Of a DNA stretch of 64,000 nt, positions 17,067 to 25,174 are shown piece by piece. Position numbers and translations under genes: made by a program. The number at the start of each line of letters is the position of its first letter. The stretch's first letter is position 1. The notes below the pieces were generated by a model, which ran no database searches, was not told the DNA's origin, and saw only the letters and a list, made by a program, of their open reading frames with translations. This DNA comes from Hymenobacter fodinae (lineage in GTDB: Bacteria > Bacteroidota > Bacteroidia > Cytophagales > Hymenobacteraceae), in contig NZ_SRLA01000002.1 in NCBI RefSeq assembly GCF_004745825.1, positions 744,001 through 808,000 on the forward strand. Direction: 5' to 3'.

Positions 17067-17882
17067 CTATTTTATTTGGCTCATAATCAATCTATCTAGC
17101 TGCCTGTCGGATAAAATTCTTTTCAACCCTAGCAAAAGCAAGGAGGCTAGTTGAGAAGTCGTATATCTTGCTTTTGGGATTTTTGCTTCAATTCCCTTCC
17201 GGACAAGTTCCGCTATGACGATGGGTTCCGCCACATCCTTTGCTAGTCGGGTGAACAAACTATGGGTTTTAGCTGCCAAGTCTTTGTAGGCTGTGTGGCC
17301 CGATACTTTTAGGAGAATATCCGTTGCCACAGTTCCCCATTCCGATCGGGTGGCTCCTGGCTCCACTACAATCACGTCGATGCCAAATTCCTTTACTTCA
17401 TTGCGCATGCTGTCGCTCAACGCTTCCAGGGCAAATTTGCTGGCGTGATACCATCCACCTAACGGAAACGCAATCTTACCACCCACTGAGGAAATGTTGA
17501 CAATCTTACCGTACCGGTTTTCGCGCATTTTCGGCAATACCAGTTGGGCCAATCGCATAGCCCCGAATACGTTCACCTCCAATTGATAGCGGGCATCCTG
17601 CATCGGAAGGTCTTCGATGGCCCCTTCCAGCCCAAAGCCGGCATTGTTGACCAGAATATCAATACTTCCTTCTGCTGCGAAAATTTGATTCACGCACGCC
17701 ACCACGCTTTCGTCTTTGGTTACATCCAGCGCAATTGGGGTAATGCCGTAGCTTCTCAGGTCTAGCATGTTATCTGTTCTGCGCGCTCCCCCATACACCG
17801 TATAGCCATGTCGGGCAAGATATATGGCCGTAGCCTTACCGATTCCAGCAGAAGCACCCGTAACTAAGGCAGTCTTTTTCAT
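17067..17882 (-). CDS. Short-chain dehydrogenase/reductase (SDR), copy 2
   Basis: A 271-aa classical SDR. TGASAGIG is at residues 8-15, NNAG at 79-82, catalytic Ser at 131-132 (NISS), Tyr145 and Lys149 in YHASK. The C-terminal extension (LASLLLLGLKRILSDRQLDRLIM) is of the kind seen in SDRs acting on hydrophobic alcohols or ketones. Cotranscribed with the AraC regulator behind it. A perfect -7 element lies upstream at 17918-17925. AT-rich like its partner. Confidence 0.93.
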   Translation of the reverse strand: MKKTALVTGASAGIGKATAIYLARHGYTVYGGARRTDNMLDLRSYGITPIALDVTKDESVVACVNQIFAAEGSIDILVNNAGFGLEGAIEDLPMQDARYQLEVNVFGAMRLAQLVLPKMRENRYGKIVNISSVGGKIAFPLGGWYHASKFALEALSDSMRNEVKEFGIDVIVVEPGATRSEWGTVATDILLKVSGHTAYKDLAAKTHSLFTRLAKDVAEPIVIAELVRKGIEAKIPKARYTTSQLASLLLLGLKRILSDRQLDRLIMSQIK

Positions 17883-17917
17883 GTGTTTACAAGTTATGTT
17901 GTGTAAAATCTACATGA

Positions 17918-17925
17918 CAAAGGTA
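17918..17925 (-). promoter_or_regulatory. -7 element of the SDR/AraC operon
   Basis: TACCTTTG on the minus strand, 35 bases before the ATG at 17882. No matching -33 was found. The remaining spacer to 18165 shows nothing else I can name. Confidence 0.5.
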
Positions 17926-18165
17926 CCGGCAGGTACGGAGGCCCTGTTTTGGTGAAACGTCCAAGTTTGTGTGCTGAAAAGGTCACATGACGAATCTTTT
18001 ACCTGTTGTAAACTGTCTGTTGGCAATGCCTGCGCCCGTGACTTTGGCCGGCCCTCAATGCGCAGATGGTATCGTATCTAGGAAATACTCTGCCTAGTTT
18101 GCCTTCTCAGCTGAAGAGGGGGAACTAGCTGCCGGCTCTACCTACCAATCCGTAACGATAGCTGC

Positions 18166-19134
18166 TTACAGTCTGTGTGAAGTAGCTGACTTAGTTAACT
18201 GCTGCAAGGCCTGAGCTATGGTTTGCTCCCATAGTGCTTGGTGCTTCCACCAGTAGGGCTCGTGGCCGGAGCCGGGGAAGTCTTGCCGCTGCTTGGGGCC
18301 ATTGAGCGCCGCAAAAATGGCCTCGGTTTCCGGGCGGGTTACGCGCGGATCGGCGGTGCCCCACATGAGCAGGGTGGGCGTGGTGATGCGGGCTGCATAC
18401 TGGGTAGCGTCTAGGTCAAAGGCCCAGAAGTTGTTTTCTAGGCCACCCCAGAACACCAGCAAGTTGGCCATCGGGAAAGGCGGGACGTGCATAGACCGAA
18501 AGCGGCTCTGGGCGGTTTCGAGCATGCTGCCATAAGGGCACTCTAGCAGGTTGGCGGTAGGACGCACCCCCAGCTCAGCCTCGGCACGCAATGTAGCCAC
18601 GGCACCCATGGAGTTGGCATAGATGAATACCGGCCCCGACCGCCGCTGCAGCCACCGGACTATGGTTGCTACATCGGCGGCTTCGTGGTGGCCTACGGTG
18701 CAAACGTTGCCCTCGGAGCCTCCGCTGCCGGCAAAATCGGTGAGCAGCACGGAGTAGCCAAGGCGGCGGAAGGTAGCAGCTTCGGTGAGGAGCTTACCCT
18801 TGAAGCTGGTGTAGCCATGAAACAGCGCCACCGTACCCTTGGCGTGTGGCACGGCACTGTACCAAGCCTCCAACTGGCCATTGGGGCTGAGTAAATGGAT
18901 AGTTTGATAAGGAAAAGGTGGCCTAGCGTGGTTGACGGGCTTCGGGTTTTTGATGCCGGTCAGCAGCACCCATAGCTTTTGCGGCCCCGTCAGCTGCTCA
19001 GGGTTATCAGTGTGTAGGCCAGTCTCAATGGTAAAATGCGTGAAGCGCCAGGCATGAAACGCGGCTACTACATTGGCTAGTAAGAAACCTGCTATCAGCA
19101 ACCAACCAAAGCGCGTGAGATTCCGACGAGACAT
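18166..19134 (-). CDS. Alpha/beta hydrolase with N-terminal membrane anchor
   Basis: A 322-aa protein from the ATG at 19134 (MSRRNLTRFGWLLIAGFLLANVV). An in-frame ATG 39 bases upstream would add 13 unconvincing residues. One membrane helix at about 8-25 anchors it. The hydrolase fold is clear: VALFHGYTSFKGK oxyanion region, nucleophile elbow IYANSMGAVATLRAE (Ser in NSMGA), Asp in MWGTADPRV, and His in GSGHEPYWW. The layout resembles BAAT/dienelactone-type membrane-anchored esterases. Substrate unknown. Confidence 0.88.
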   Translation of the reverse strand: MSRRNLTRFGWLLIAGFLLANVVAAFHAWRFTHFTIETGLHTDNPEQLTGPQKLWVLLTGIKNPKPVNHARPPFPYQTIHLLSPNGQLEAWYSAVPHAKGTVALFHGYTSFKGKLLTEAATFRRLGYSVLLTDFAGSGGSEGNVCTVGHHEAADVATIVRWLQRRSGPVFIYANSMGAVATLRAEAELGVRPTANLLECPYGSMLETAQSRFRSMHVPPFPMANLLVFWGGLENNFWAFDLDATQYAARITTPTLLMWGTADPRVTRPETEAIFAALNGPKQRQDFPGSGHEPYWWKHQALWEQTIAQALQQLTKSATSHRL

Positions 19135-19255
19135 AGCGAAGCGGATAGTGTTTCGTTGCGGTGGGCACCTCACCCCCTGGTTCCTCTCCGAAAAAGGTGA
19201 GGGGGTACCAGACGATATAGTGTGTTATGCTTATTTGCGAATTCCTCTGAAACTG

Positions 19256-19329
19256 TCATTCCGAGCGCAGCGACGAATCTTGGTAGTGGCCTAGCAGCTA
19301 ATCCAGATTTCTCGTTGTACTCGGAATGA
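19256..19329. repeat. REP-like imperfect inverted repeat
   Basis: TCATTCCGAG begins the left arm (19256-19280, ending GAATCT). The right arm (19305-19329) starts AGATTT and ends CTCGGAATGA. The spacer carries GGCCTAG. Related in sequence to the elements at 36392 and 38045. Confidence 0.6.
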
Positions 19330-19344
19330 AAATGCTAGCGTTAA

Positions 19345-20259
19345 CTAGCCGCGCCCATTGCGGCCACCGCCTGCTGGGCCAGGCTTGCGACCTGCGCCAC
19401 CACGGCCGACCGACTTGGGGCCGGGCTTGCTGCCGGTTTTGCCGGGCATGGCTTTGCCGCTGGCCGGCTTGCTTCCCGTGGGCTTCGTACCAAGTGCTTT
19501 GCCGTCGCGACTAGCGCCCCGGCTACCGGCGGCACTACCTTTCTTGGTATCGGCTGGAGCATTGGAGCCGCCGCGGTTCGGGCCGCCAGCGTTGCTTTGG
19601 GCGGGTTTAGCCGAAGCTGGGCGCACGCCGCCGGGCCAGTATTCGGACTTAGCTGGTGTTTTGAAAGTGCCAGCTGCTGCTGTTTGGGCGGCCATGTCGT
19701 CGGTGAGGGCCTTTACTTCGCTGGCTTTCAGCTCACGCCATTGGCCAGGCTGAAGCTTATCAACTTTCAGGTCGGCAATGCGCACCCGTACGAGGCGGAG
19801 TGTGGGGAAGCCCACGGCGGCTGTCATCTTGCGCACCTGCCGGTTCATGCCTTGCGAAATCCGAATCTGCACCCAACTGGTCGGAATGTTGGCCCTGAAA
19901 CGGACGGGTTTGCTTCGCTCCCAGAGCGCTGGTGCTTCGGGTAGCAACTCTACCTCAGCGGGGGTGGTGTAACCGGTTTTCAGGTCTACGCCGCGGCGCA
20001 GGTTTTCCAGGGCTTCCTCGGTGGGCACGCCTTCTACCTGCACCCAGTACGTTTTGGGCACTTTAAAGCGCGGCTCCGAAAGCCGATGCTGGAGCTGCTT
20101 GTCATCGGTGAGCAGTACCAGGCCCTCCGAGTCATAGTCGAGGCGACCAACCGGGTAAATATTTGGGATGTCAACAAAGTCCTTGAGCGTGGCCCGGCCT
20201 TTTTCGTCGGTGAATTGGGTGAGGACTTCGTAGGGCTTGTTGACGAGGATGTAGCGCAT
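19345..20259 (-). CDS. RluE/RsuA-type 23S rRNA pseudouridine synthase with basic tail
   Basis: A 304-aa protein. The catalytic Asp41 is in VGRLDYDSEGLVLLT, followed by KTYWVQVEGVPTEEAL and QGMNRQVRKMTAAVGFPTLRLVRVRI, diagnostic of the RsuA/RluB/E/F group. There is no N-terminal S4 domain, as in RluE, which modifies U2457 of 23S rRNA. Residues about 190-304 are a Gly/Ala/Lys/Arg/Pro-rich low-complexity tail, probably disordered and RNA-binding, which is absent from E. coli RluE. Enzyme class is secure, target site inferred. Confidence 0.92.
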   Translation of the reverse strand: MRYILVNKPYEVLTQFTDEKGRATLKDFVDIPNIYPVGRLDYDSEGLVLLTDDKQLQHRLSEPRFKVPKTYWVQVEGVPTEEALENLRRGVDLKTGYTTPAEVELLPEAPALWERSKPVRFRANIPTSWVQIRISQGMNRQVRKMTAAVGFPTLRLVRVRIADLKVDKLQPGQWRELKASEVKALTDDMAAQTAAAGTFKTPAKSEYWPGGVRPASAKPAQSNAGGPNRGGSNAPADTKKGSAAGSRGASRDGKALGTKPTGSKPASGKAMPGKTGSKPGPKSVGRGGAGRKPGPAGGGRNGRG

Positions 20260-20363
20260 GGCTTAGAGGGGTGGCCTAGGGATTATACTGGGGCCGTAAA
20301 GAGTCCGGGCAGATGCCGGACAACACAAGAAAAAGTCCACAAAGGTACCGGCTCCTGCTCGCA

Positions 20364-20798
20364 CTAGCGCAGGGCCCCCACTGATGATTGTTGCTGCACC
20401 TGCTTCAGCCGCTTTTGCCGCACGCTCTCGGCCATGAGCAGCCGTACTTCCCCGTTGGGGCGCACCACGTATTCACCACTATCCCGAATCATCTCCCCGT
20501 CGCGCATTTCGTCGCGGTAATCATGGTGCACCAGAATGCCAATGCGAGTTGTGTCTGCGGCAGTAGGAGCGGGAGGGGCCGGCGTGCCGTTGATTTGCGC
20601 CAGCTCGGCCAAGTACAGCAAGGAGTCGCGCTTGGTGTAAGGCTTCAGGCGAAACTTGCCGGGAAAGTAGTTGGCCGCATCACTCACGCGGTTGCGCACG
20701 AAGTCCTGCACGGCCAGCTCCGCTTGCTTATCAGTGGTTTTCTTGCAGCTACCCAACAGCAACACCGCGGGTAACAAAAGGTAAAAGGAGGTTTTCAT
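20364..20798 (-). CDS. Small lipoprotein of unknown function
   Basis: A 144-aa lipoprotein from the ATG at 20798, chosen because it begins a normal signal peptide (KTSFYLLLPAVLLLGSC, Cys18). An upstream in-frame start would put 18 unlikely residues before it. The mature part has FVRNRVSDAANYFPGKF and GEYVVRPNGEVRLLMAESVR. Conserved tryptophans or catalytic motifs are not seen, and I do not recognise the family. Confidence 0.75.
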   Translation of the reverse strand: MKTSFYLLLPAVLLLGSCKKTTDKQAELAVQDFVRNRVSDAANYFPGKFRLKPYTKRDSLLYLAELAQINGTPAPPAPTAADTTRIGILVHHDYRDEMRDGEMIRDSGEYVVRPNGEVRLLMAESVRQKRLKQVQQQSSVGALR

Positions 20799-20897
20799 CA
20801 CGAAGAAAAATAGACGGGGCATGTGCCCACATTGCCTTTCAAGCCACTTCACCCACGGTGTAGTTGCGCTATAAGGCAGGGAAGTAAAAGGGGAAAG

Positions 20898-22967
20898 CTA
20901 GACGCCGCCAGAGTATTTGCGAGTGGCCCACTCCACGGTCAGGAGGCCTAGCAGCAGGAAGAACAGCCATTTAAGGTTAATAAGATCCTTCAGATCTTCC
21001 TGCTCATAGATAATGGGCTTATAGTTGGCCTTCTCGATATCCTGACTTAGCTGCTGAAACTGCGCCGGGTAGTACAGGCGTTGCCCGCTGCGGCGCGCTA
21101 GCTGGTACAGCAGATTGTGGTCAGCGCGCGACTGCAGAGCCTCCAGCTGCTGATCCTGCACGAGTACCTCGCCGCGGTCTTGCTGAGCCTGGCCGCTGAG
21201 AGTGGCGCGGGCCACGTAGCGGTATAAGCCGCCGGGCAAGGGGCCTAGGTGCAGGGGGGCGCCGTCTTCACTGTTAGTGAAGGTGAACGTGCGGTCTTTC
21301 TGCTGCTCGTCAGTCAGGGTGAGGGTAATCTGCTGGCCGTAGATGCGCTCAAAGATGGCGTTGTACGTCTCGGCCCCAAAGGTGACGTCATCCTGCGAGG
21401 TGAAGGCATCCTGAGTGGGATATACGTCGAGGCGCTTCTTGTTGGCGTTCTGGGTGAGCAACTGCAGCGTCCGGATGATGAGGCGGTCGTAGGCCTCGGG
21501 CCGGTCGTCGTGCTCCACGGCTTCCTGCAGGCGCCACTGCCAGCTACCATCGGTGAGCAGAGTGGCCTGGCGCTGCGCCGGCGTACCGCCAAAAACCAGC
21601 AGAGGCTTCTGGGTTTTCACGCGGCCCACCTGCTGCCACAAAGCCGCTTCGGCCCCGCCACCCAAGCGCACCTCCCCAAAAGGCACCGGCGCGGGCGGGT
21701 AGGCAGTGAACCGTTTTAAAGCGTCCTCTTCAAACGTAAAGCGCGAAAAAGCCGAGTTAGGTGTGGGCGTCACGTCGTCGGTTTGCTGACCGCGGGGTTG
21801 CACAGTGAGACCGGCGTTCAGGGCGTTGTAAGAGCCAAAATCTGACTGCGCCCCCAGGATGTATAGGGCGGGTAAGCGGCGGGTGCGCACCAAGTTCAGC
21901 ACCTCTTGGCCTAGGCCAGCTTGGGAGGGCAACTGGTGCAGAATGGCTACGTCGTAGTCCTGGGCTTTGAGCGGTGCAATGCCGGGCAGGTAAGTTGTAA
22001 GGTCGAAGTTGTCGTTGGTGATGATGGCTGCGCGCAGGGCCTTGAGGTCGGGGTGGGGGGCAGCGCCGGCCAGCAGCACGCGCAGCTTGCCCTTCACCAC
22101 TTCCACATAGGCAAACTTGGCGTTGTTGAGGTCAGTAAACTCGCCGGGCTGCTTCTCAATTACCACTTCGTAGCGCCGCTTACCGGGAGCGGGCGCCGTG
22201 ATGAGGAAAGTGGTTTTGGTGCGGCGCTGCCCGGCGGGCAGGTTTACGCGCTTGGTTTGCAACACCCGACCGTTTTCGCGCAGCGCTACCGTGGCTACCT
22301 GGCCCGCAAACCCATTGTAGGCCACTTCGGATTCAATGGGGAACTGATTGCCGCTGAAGGCCACGCGGTTGTAGGTAAGCTGGGGCAGGCTCAGGTCCTT
22401 TTTGGCAATAGTGTCGCCGAGGGCGAGGCTATAGATCGGGAAATTGTAGTCGGTGTATTGGGGGGCGCGCCCCTGGTTCACAAGGCCATCGGAAGCCAGC
22501 ACCACGCCGGCCAGGTTGCGGCCCTCGTAGCCTTCCCGAATAGAAGTGAGCAGACCGTCAAGATCCGAGGAAGCTGCCTTGAATTGCAGGGAGTCGGGGC
22601 GGACTGGCCTAGTAGCATCCAGCACCCGCGTTTCCACCCGGAAGCCCCGGCCCCGCAAGGTTTCAGCCAACTGAGCCAAGCCCTGGGTAGTCTGATTCAG
22701 GACAGCCGCCGGCGTAAACAGGCCTACCGACTGGGAGTTATCAACGGCCAGCACCACGGTGGGCGCTTCGGTGGTAGTAGTAGTGGTTCGGATGAAGGGC
22801 GAGAGCAGCAGGAAGCACAGGAAGCTCACCACCGCAAAGCGCACGAAGGCCAGGGCATAATTTACGGCCCGGCTCCAGGGCGCTTTAGCCGAGTAGAGCA
22901 GGGCTGCGTAGCCCGCGCCCACGGCCAGGCACAAGAGTATAAACCAGGGAGAAGCAGATAGTAGCAA
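20898..22967 (-). CDS. Large VWA-like membrane protein
   Basis: A 689-aa protein. Two helices at the N-terminus (about 5-25 and 38-58), then VVLAVDNSQSVG, a von Willebrand A-type metal site (DNSQS at 76-80). A long extracytoplasmic region follows with beta-rich segments and GAAPHPDLKALRAAI, which resembles a glutamine-amidotransferase-like domain of similar Bacteroidota proteins. One helix near the end (NLKWLFFLLLGLLTVEWATRK) anchors it again. Such proteins are common and uncharacterised in Bacteroidota. Stands alone between a lipoprotein gene and a divergent unknown gene. Confidence 0.8.
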   Translation of the reverse strand: MLLSASPWFILLCLAVGAGYAALLYSAKAPWSRAVNYALAFVRFAVVSFLCFLLLSPFIRTTTTTTEAPTVVLAVDNSQSVGLFTPAAVLNQTTQGLAQLAETLRGRGFRVETRVLDATRPVRPDSLQFKAASSDLDGLLTSIREGYEGRNLAGVVLASDGLVNQGRAPQYTDYNFPIYSLALGDTIAKKDLSLPQLTYNRVAFSGNQFPIESEVAYNGFAGQVATVALRENGRVLQTKRVNLPAGQRRTKTTFLITAPAPGKRRYEVVIEKQPGEFTDLNNAKFAYVEVVKGKLRVLLAGAAPHPDLKALRAAIITNDNFDLTTYLPGIAPLKAQDYDVAILHQLPSQAGLGQEVLNLVRTRRLPALYILGAQSDFGSYNALNAGLTVQPRGQQTDDVTPTPNSAFSRFTFEEDALKRFTAYPPAPVPFGEVRLGGGAEAALWQQVGRVKTQKPLLVFGGTPAQRQATLLTDGSWQWRLQEAVEHDDRPEAYDRLIIRTLQLLTQNANKKRLDVYPTQDAFTSQDDVTFGAETYNAIFERIYGQQITLTLTDEQQKDRTFTFTNSEDGAPLHLGPLPGGLYRYVARATLSGQAQQDRGEVLVQDQQLEALQSRADHNLLYQLARRSGQRLYYPAQFQQLSQDIEKANYKPIIYEQEDLKDLINLKWLFFLLLGLLTVEWATRKYSGGV

Positions 22968-23042
22968 ATGCCAGCAGAATCAGTGTGAAGCTAAGAACCC
23001 CAGATTGCCTCGCAGAGTTGCGCGGATGGGATAGATAGGCAG

Positions 23043-23050
23043 CGAAGGTA
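23043..23050 (-). promoter_or_regulatory. -7 element of the VWA-like gene
   Basis: TACCTTCG on the minus strand, one mismatch from TAnnTTTG, 75 bases before the ATG at 22967. Confidence 0.35.
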
Positions 23051-23133
23051 GGAAGTAACTAAGAGAGGAAGACAGCCCCCGTGACAGACAGTGCACACAA
23101 TATACACTAACCAAATAGTCGATCTTTGTGTCT

Positions 23134-23862
23134 ATGAACAGCCAGCTCCAGGCAGCTATTGAAAACTTGTATAGCGTCTTTACTCGATATCCATTAAACC
23201 CTCACATGGAGGGTAGCCCGTTGCATAGCGATTTATTAACCTGGAACCGTACATTAACAACCCAGCCGCTACGGGAGTTATCTGTTGACCATCTGGGCAT
23301 CTTCTATTTCAAGGTGATGACTACTTGGGGCAGCGTAGATGATTTTCGGCATTTCCTTCCTCGAATATTTGATCTGCTTGCTACACTGGATACTGGTTGG
23401 GAAGAATGGGTGGCATTGGACAAACTCAAGTATGGCTGTTGGCAAACATGGCCAACGTCTGAACAAAACGCTGTGCAGGATTATCTCTTAGCGCTGTGGA
23501 ATGAGTTGCTCACATCGGAATCAGAAATAGCTGACGTTGCCTTTATCGATTACTTCCCAGCTATTATGAATGTGTATCCTAACGTTAAATCGTTACTATC
23601 TATCTGGAGCAAGTTTAACAGCCCGAAAAGTATCAAGAGGCTTATTGATTTTGTACTTCGTAGGTCTGAAATGATACTAGGAAGCAAACAGGTATCCGTC
23701 TTTGACAACTCTGCAGAACCTGGGGTGTTGTTCTTTTGCTGGCTTACTAGCAAAAGAACAATAGGGACGCTAACAACTATCTTCTTTCAAAATCCAGAAG
23801 CGGAATACAGCGCCCAACTATCAGACCTAATACAATTGCTGGAAGCAACCAATCAGGCCTAA
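23134..23862 (+). CDS. Conserved hypothetical protein, AT-rich
   Basis: A 242-aa protein from the ATG at 23134 (an in-frame GTG six bases before is less likely). It has no signal peptide. The segment YPLNPHMEGSPLHSDLLTWNRTL followed by FYFKVMTTWGSVDDFRHFLPRIFDLL is conserved in proteins I have seen without a known function, often small and mobile. It may be an immunity or helper protein, but that is only suggested by its orphan, AT-rich, TAGGCC-free character. A near-consensus -7 box (GATCTTTG) ends 5 bases before the ATG. Confidence 0.7.
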   Translation: MNSQLQAAIENLYSVFTRYPLNPHMEGSPLHSDLLTWNRTLTTQPLRELSVDHLGIFYFKVMTTWGSVDDFRHFLPRIFDLLATLDTGWEEWVALDKLKYGCWQTWPTSEQNAVQDYLLALWNELLTSESEIADVAFIDYFPAIMNVYPNVKSLLSIWSKFNSPKSIKRLIDFVLRRSEMILGSKQVSVFDNSAEPGVLFFCWLTSKRTIGTLTTIFFQNPEAEYSAQLSDLIQLLEATNQA

Positions 23863-23868
23863 TATTAC

Positions 23869-24426
23869 CTACCGCACCGTCACCAACTCCTCGCTCTCCA
23901 GCATTCGTACCGGCGAAATAACTCTTTCATCCAGCGGAATGTGTTTGCCGTAGCGCTCCTGCAGCTTGGCCTGAACGGCGGGGTGACCTAGATCGAACTC
24001 CCGGAGCGTCTGCAGCTTTCCAATTTCGTGGCCGGTGGCTTGCCGGTACATCTTCCAGAGGAGCTCGGAGCAGTAAATCCGGTCATCAGACCAGCCAAAG
24101 TAGAGGTCGTAGTTTTTGCCGCGATACTGCTCACCGGCGGCTTGCAGGCGCTTGAGGGCTGCGGGCGTTAGCACGGTTTCAGCATCGCGCAGGCGCTTTA
24201 CGACCACCTTGCCGTCCTGGCCCCGCGCGGCCCAGGCAGCCAGGGAGGTTTCGCTCACCGGCTGCACGGCCTCAAATACGCGCCATTCACCGTTCCGCTG
24301 AAATAGAATGCCGCAGTGACTATAGGGCGAGTGCGTGGCGAGTTGGATAGCCTGACTTTGGGCAGAGCGAGAGGTTTGGAAGATCAGGTCGCCGTTGCGG
24401 AGCTTGGGCGCAAGTTGGGCTACCAT
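23869..24426 (-). CDS. YiiX/YebB-like permuted papain-fold amidase
   Basis: A 185-aa protein. GDLIFQTSRSAQSQAIQLATHSPYSHCGILF gives the catalytic His37, and DRIYCSELLWK gives Cys119; both residues of the permuted NlpC/P60 (YiiX, DUF830) fold are in order, with KNYDLYFGWSDD between. These enzymes are thought to cut amide bonds in peptidoglycan peptides or lipids. No signal peptide is evident in this start; a 37-aa hydrophobic ORF ends 3 bases upstream on the same strand, which might supply a membrane partner. Confidence 0.87.
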   Translation of the reverse strand: MVAQLAPKLRNGDLIFQTSRSAQSQAIQLATHSPYSHCGILFQRNGEWRVFEAVQPVSETSLAAWAARGQDGKVVVKRLRDAETVLTPAALKRLQAAGEQYRGKNYDLYFGWSDDRIYCSELLWKMYRQATGHEIGKLQTLREFDLGHPAVQAKLQERYGKHIPLDERVISPVRMLESEELVTVR

Positions 24427-24429
24427 AGT

Positions 24430-24543
24430 CTATGCTGCCTGTAGCTGCTGGTAGCGCGCTAGGCGGCGGTGCAGGCGTGGGTAGGCCACTAAGGAGGCAG
24501 TGACTATCAGAAGGAGAATGAGCAGCAGGGACGTGCGGGACAT
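24430..24543 (-). CDS. 37-residue single-helix membrane microprotein
   Basis: An ATG at 24543 opens a 37-codon frame closed by TAG at 24430. The N-terminal half is one hydrophobic helix (SLLLILLLIVTASLVAYP), followed by a basic amphipathic tail (RLHRRLARYQQLQAA). It ends 3 bases before the YiiX-like start codon, consistent with translational coupling. Too short for routine gene finders; conserved status unknown. Confidence 0.55.
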   Translation of the reverse strand: MSRTSLLLILLLIVTASLVAYPRLHRRLARYQQLQAA

Positions 24544-24713
24544 TAGTAGGATAGGAAATAGGTAAAGTTATAATTGACAAAGAAAATGACAATTCCAATG
24601 ATCAGGATCAATAATAGAGGCTACTTGTGGTCATGGAAATAGAGACGCAGAACCCGAACATTTGCTGTCACAAGTATGGTCTGGCGTTCAGGTCCATTTC
24701 CCCCTAGCTTACA

Positions 24714-25094
24714 ATGGCGTACACTTTAAACAACCCCGCAGGCAAAGTAGTAGATGGCATCATCAAAGATTTGTCTAACCTACTGGCCGTGGCCGTCGTG
24801 GATATCAACTCGGGCATGAGCTTGGCTTCGCACTCCAACTCGCCCACTATCAACCCCGACACGGCAGCGGCCTACAACACCGAAGTAGTAAAGCAGAAGC
24901 AAAAGGCCATGTCGGCCCTGAAGCTGCAAGGTGAAACCATCGACGACATTCTCGTTACGATGTCGAACCAGTTGCACTTGCTGAAGCTGACGGATGCCGG
25001 AACCAAATTCATCTATCTGGTGGTGAATGCGCGGGATACCAACCTCGCCATTGCCCGCGAGGTGCTGCGCAGCCACGTTACGCAGCTAAACTAA
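24714..25094 (+). CDS. Roadblock/LC7-domain protein
   Basis: A 126-aa protein starting MAYTLNNPAGKVVDGIIKDLSNLLAVAVVDINSGMSLASHS, the helix-strand pattern of roadblock/LC7 domains, with the second half SNQLHLLKLTDAGTKFIYLVVNARDTNLAIAREVL fitting the last sheet and helix. In bacteria these are usually partners of small GTPases such as MglA or regulators of surface motility. No MglA-type GTPase lies next to it here. Fold call fairly secure, function open. Confidence 0.78.
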   Translation: MAYTLNNPAGKVVDGIIKDLSNLLAVAVVDINSGMSLASHSNSPTINPDTAAAYNTEVVKQKQKAMSALKLQGETIDDILVTMSNQLHLLKLTDAGTKFIYLVVNARDTNLAIAREVLRSHVTQLN

Positions 25095-25107
25095 CGCGCT
25101 ACTGCAG

Positions 25108-25155
25108 TACCAACAAGAACGCCGAGCCTGAACAGGCTCGGCGTTCTTGTTGGTA
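25108..25155. terminator. Strong bidirectional terminator
   Basis: A perfect 23-bp stem: 25108-25130 pairs with 25133-25155 across two A residues. It separates the roadblock gene from fabG, which converge here. Confidence 0.9.
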
Positions 25156-25174
25156 TATCACAGAAGGTGGTCGA

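Noticed and set aside
21921..22961. A 346-codon frame opposite the VWA-like gene
   Set aside because: Antisense shadow; no domain or start signal.
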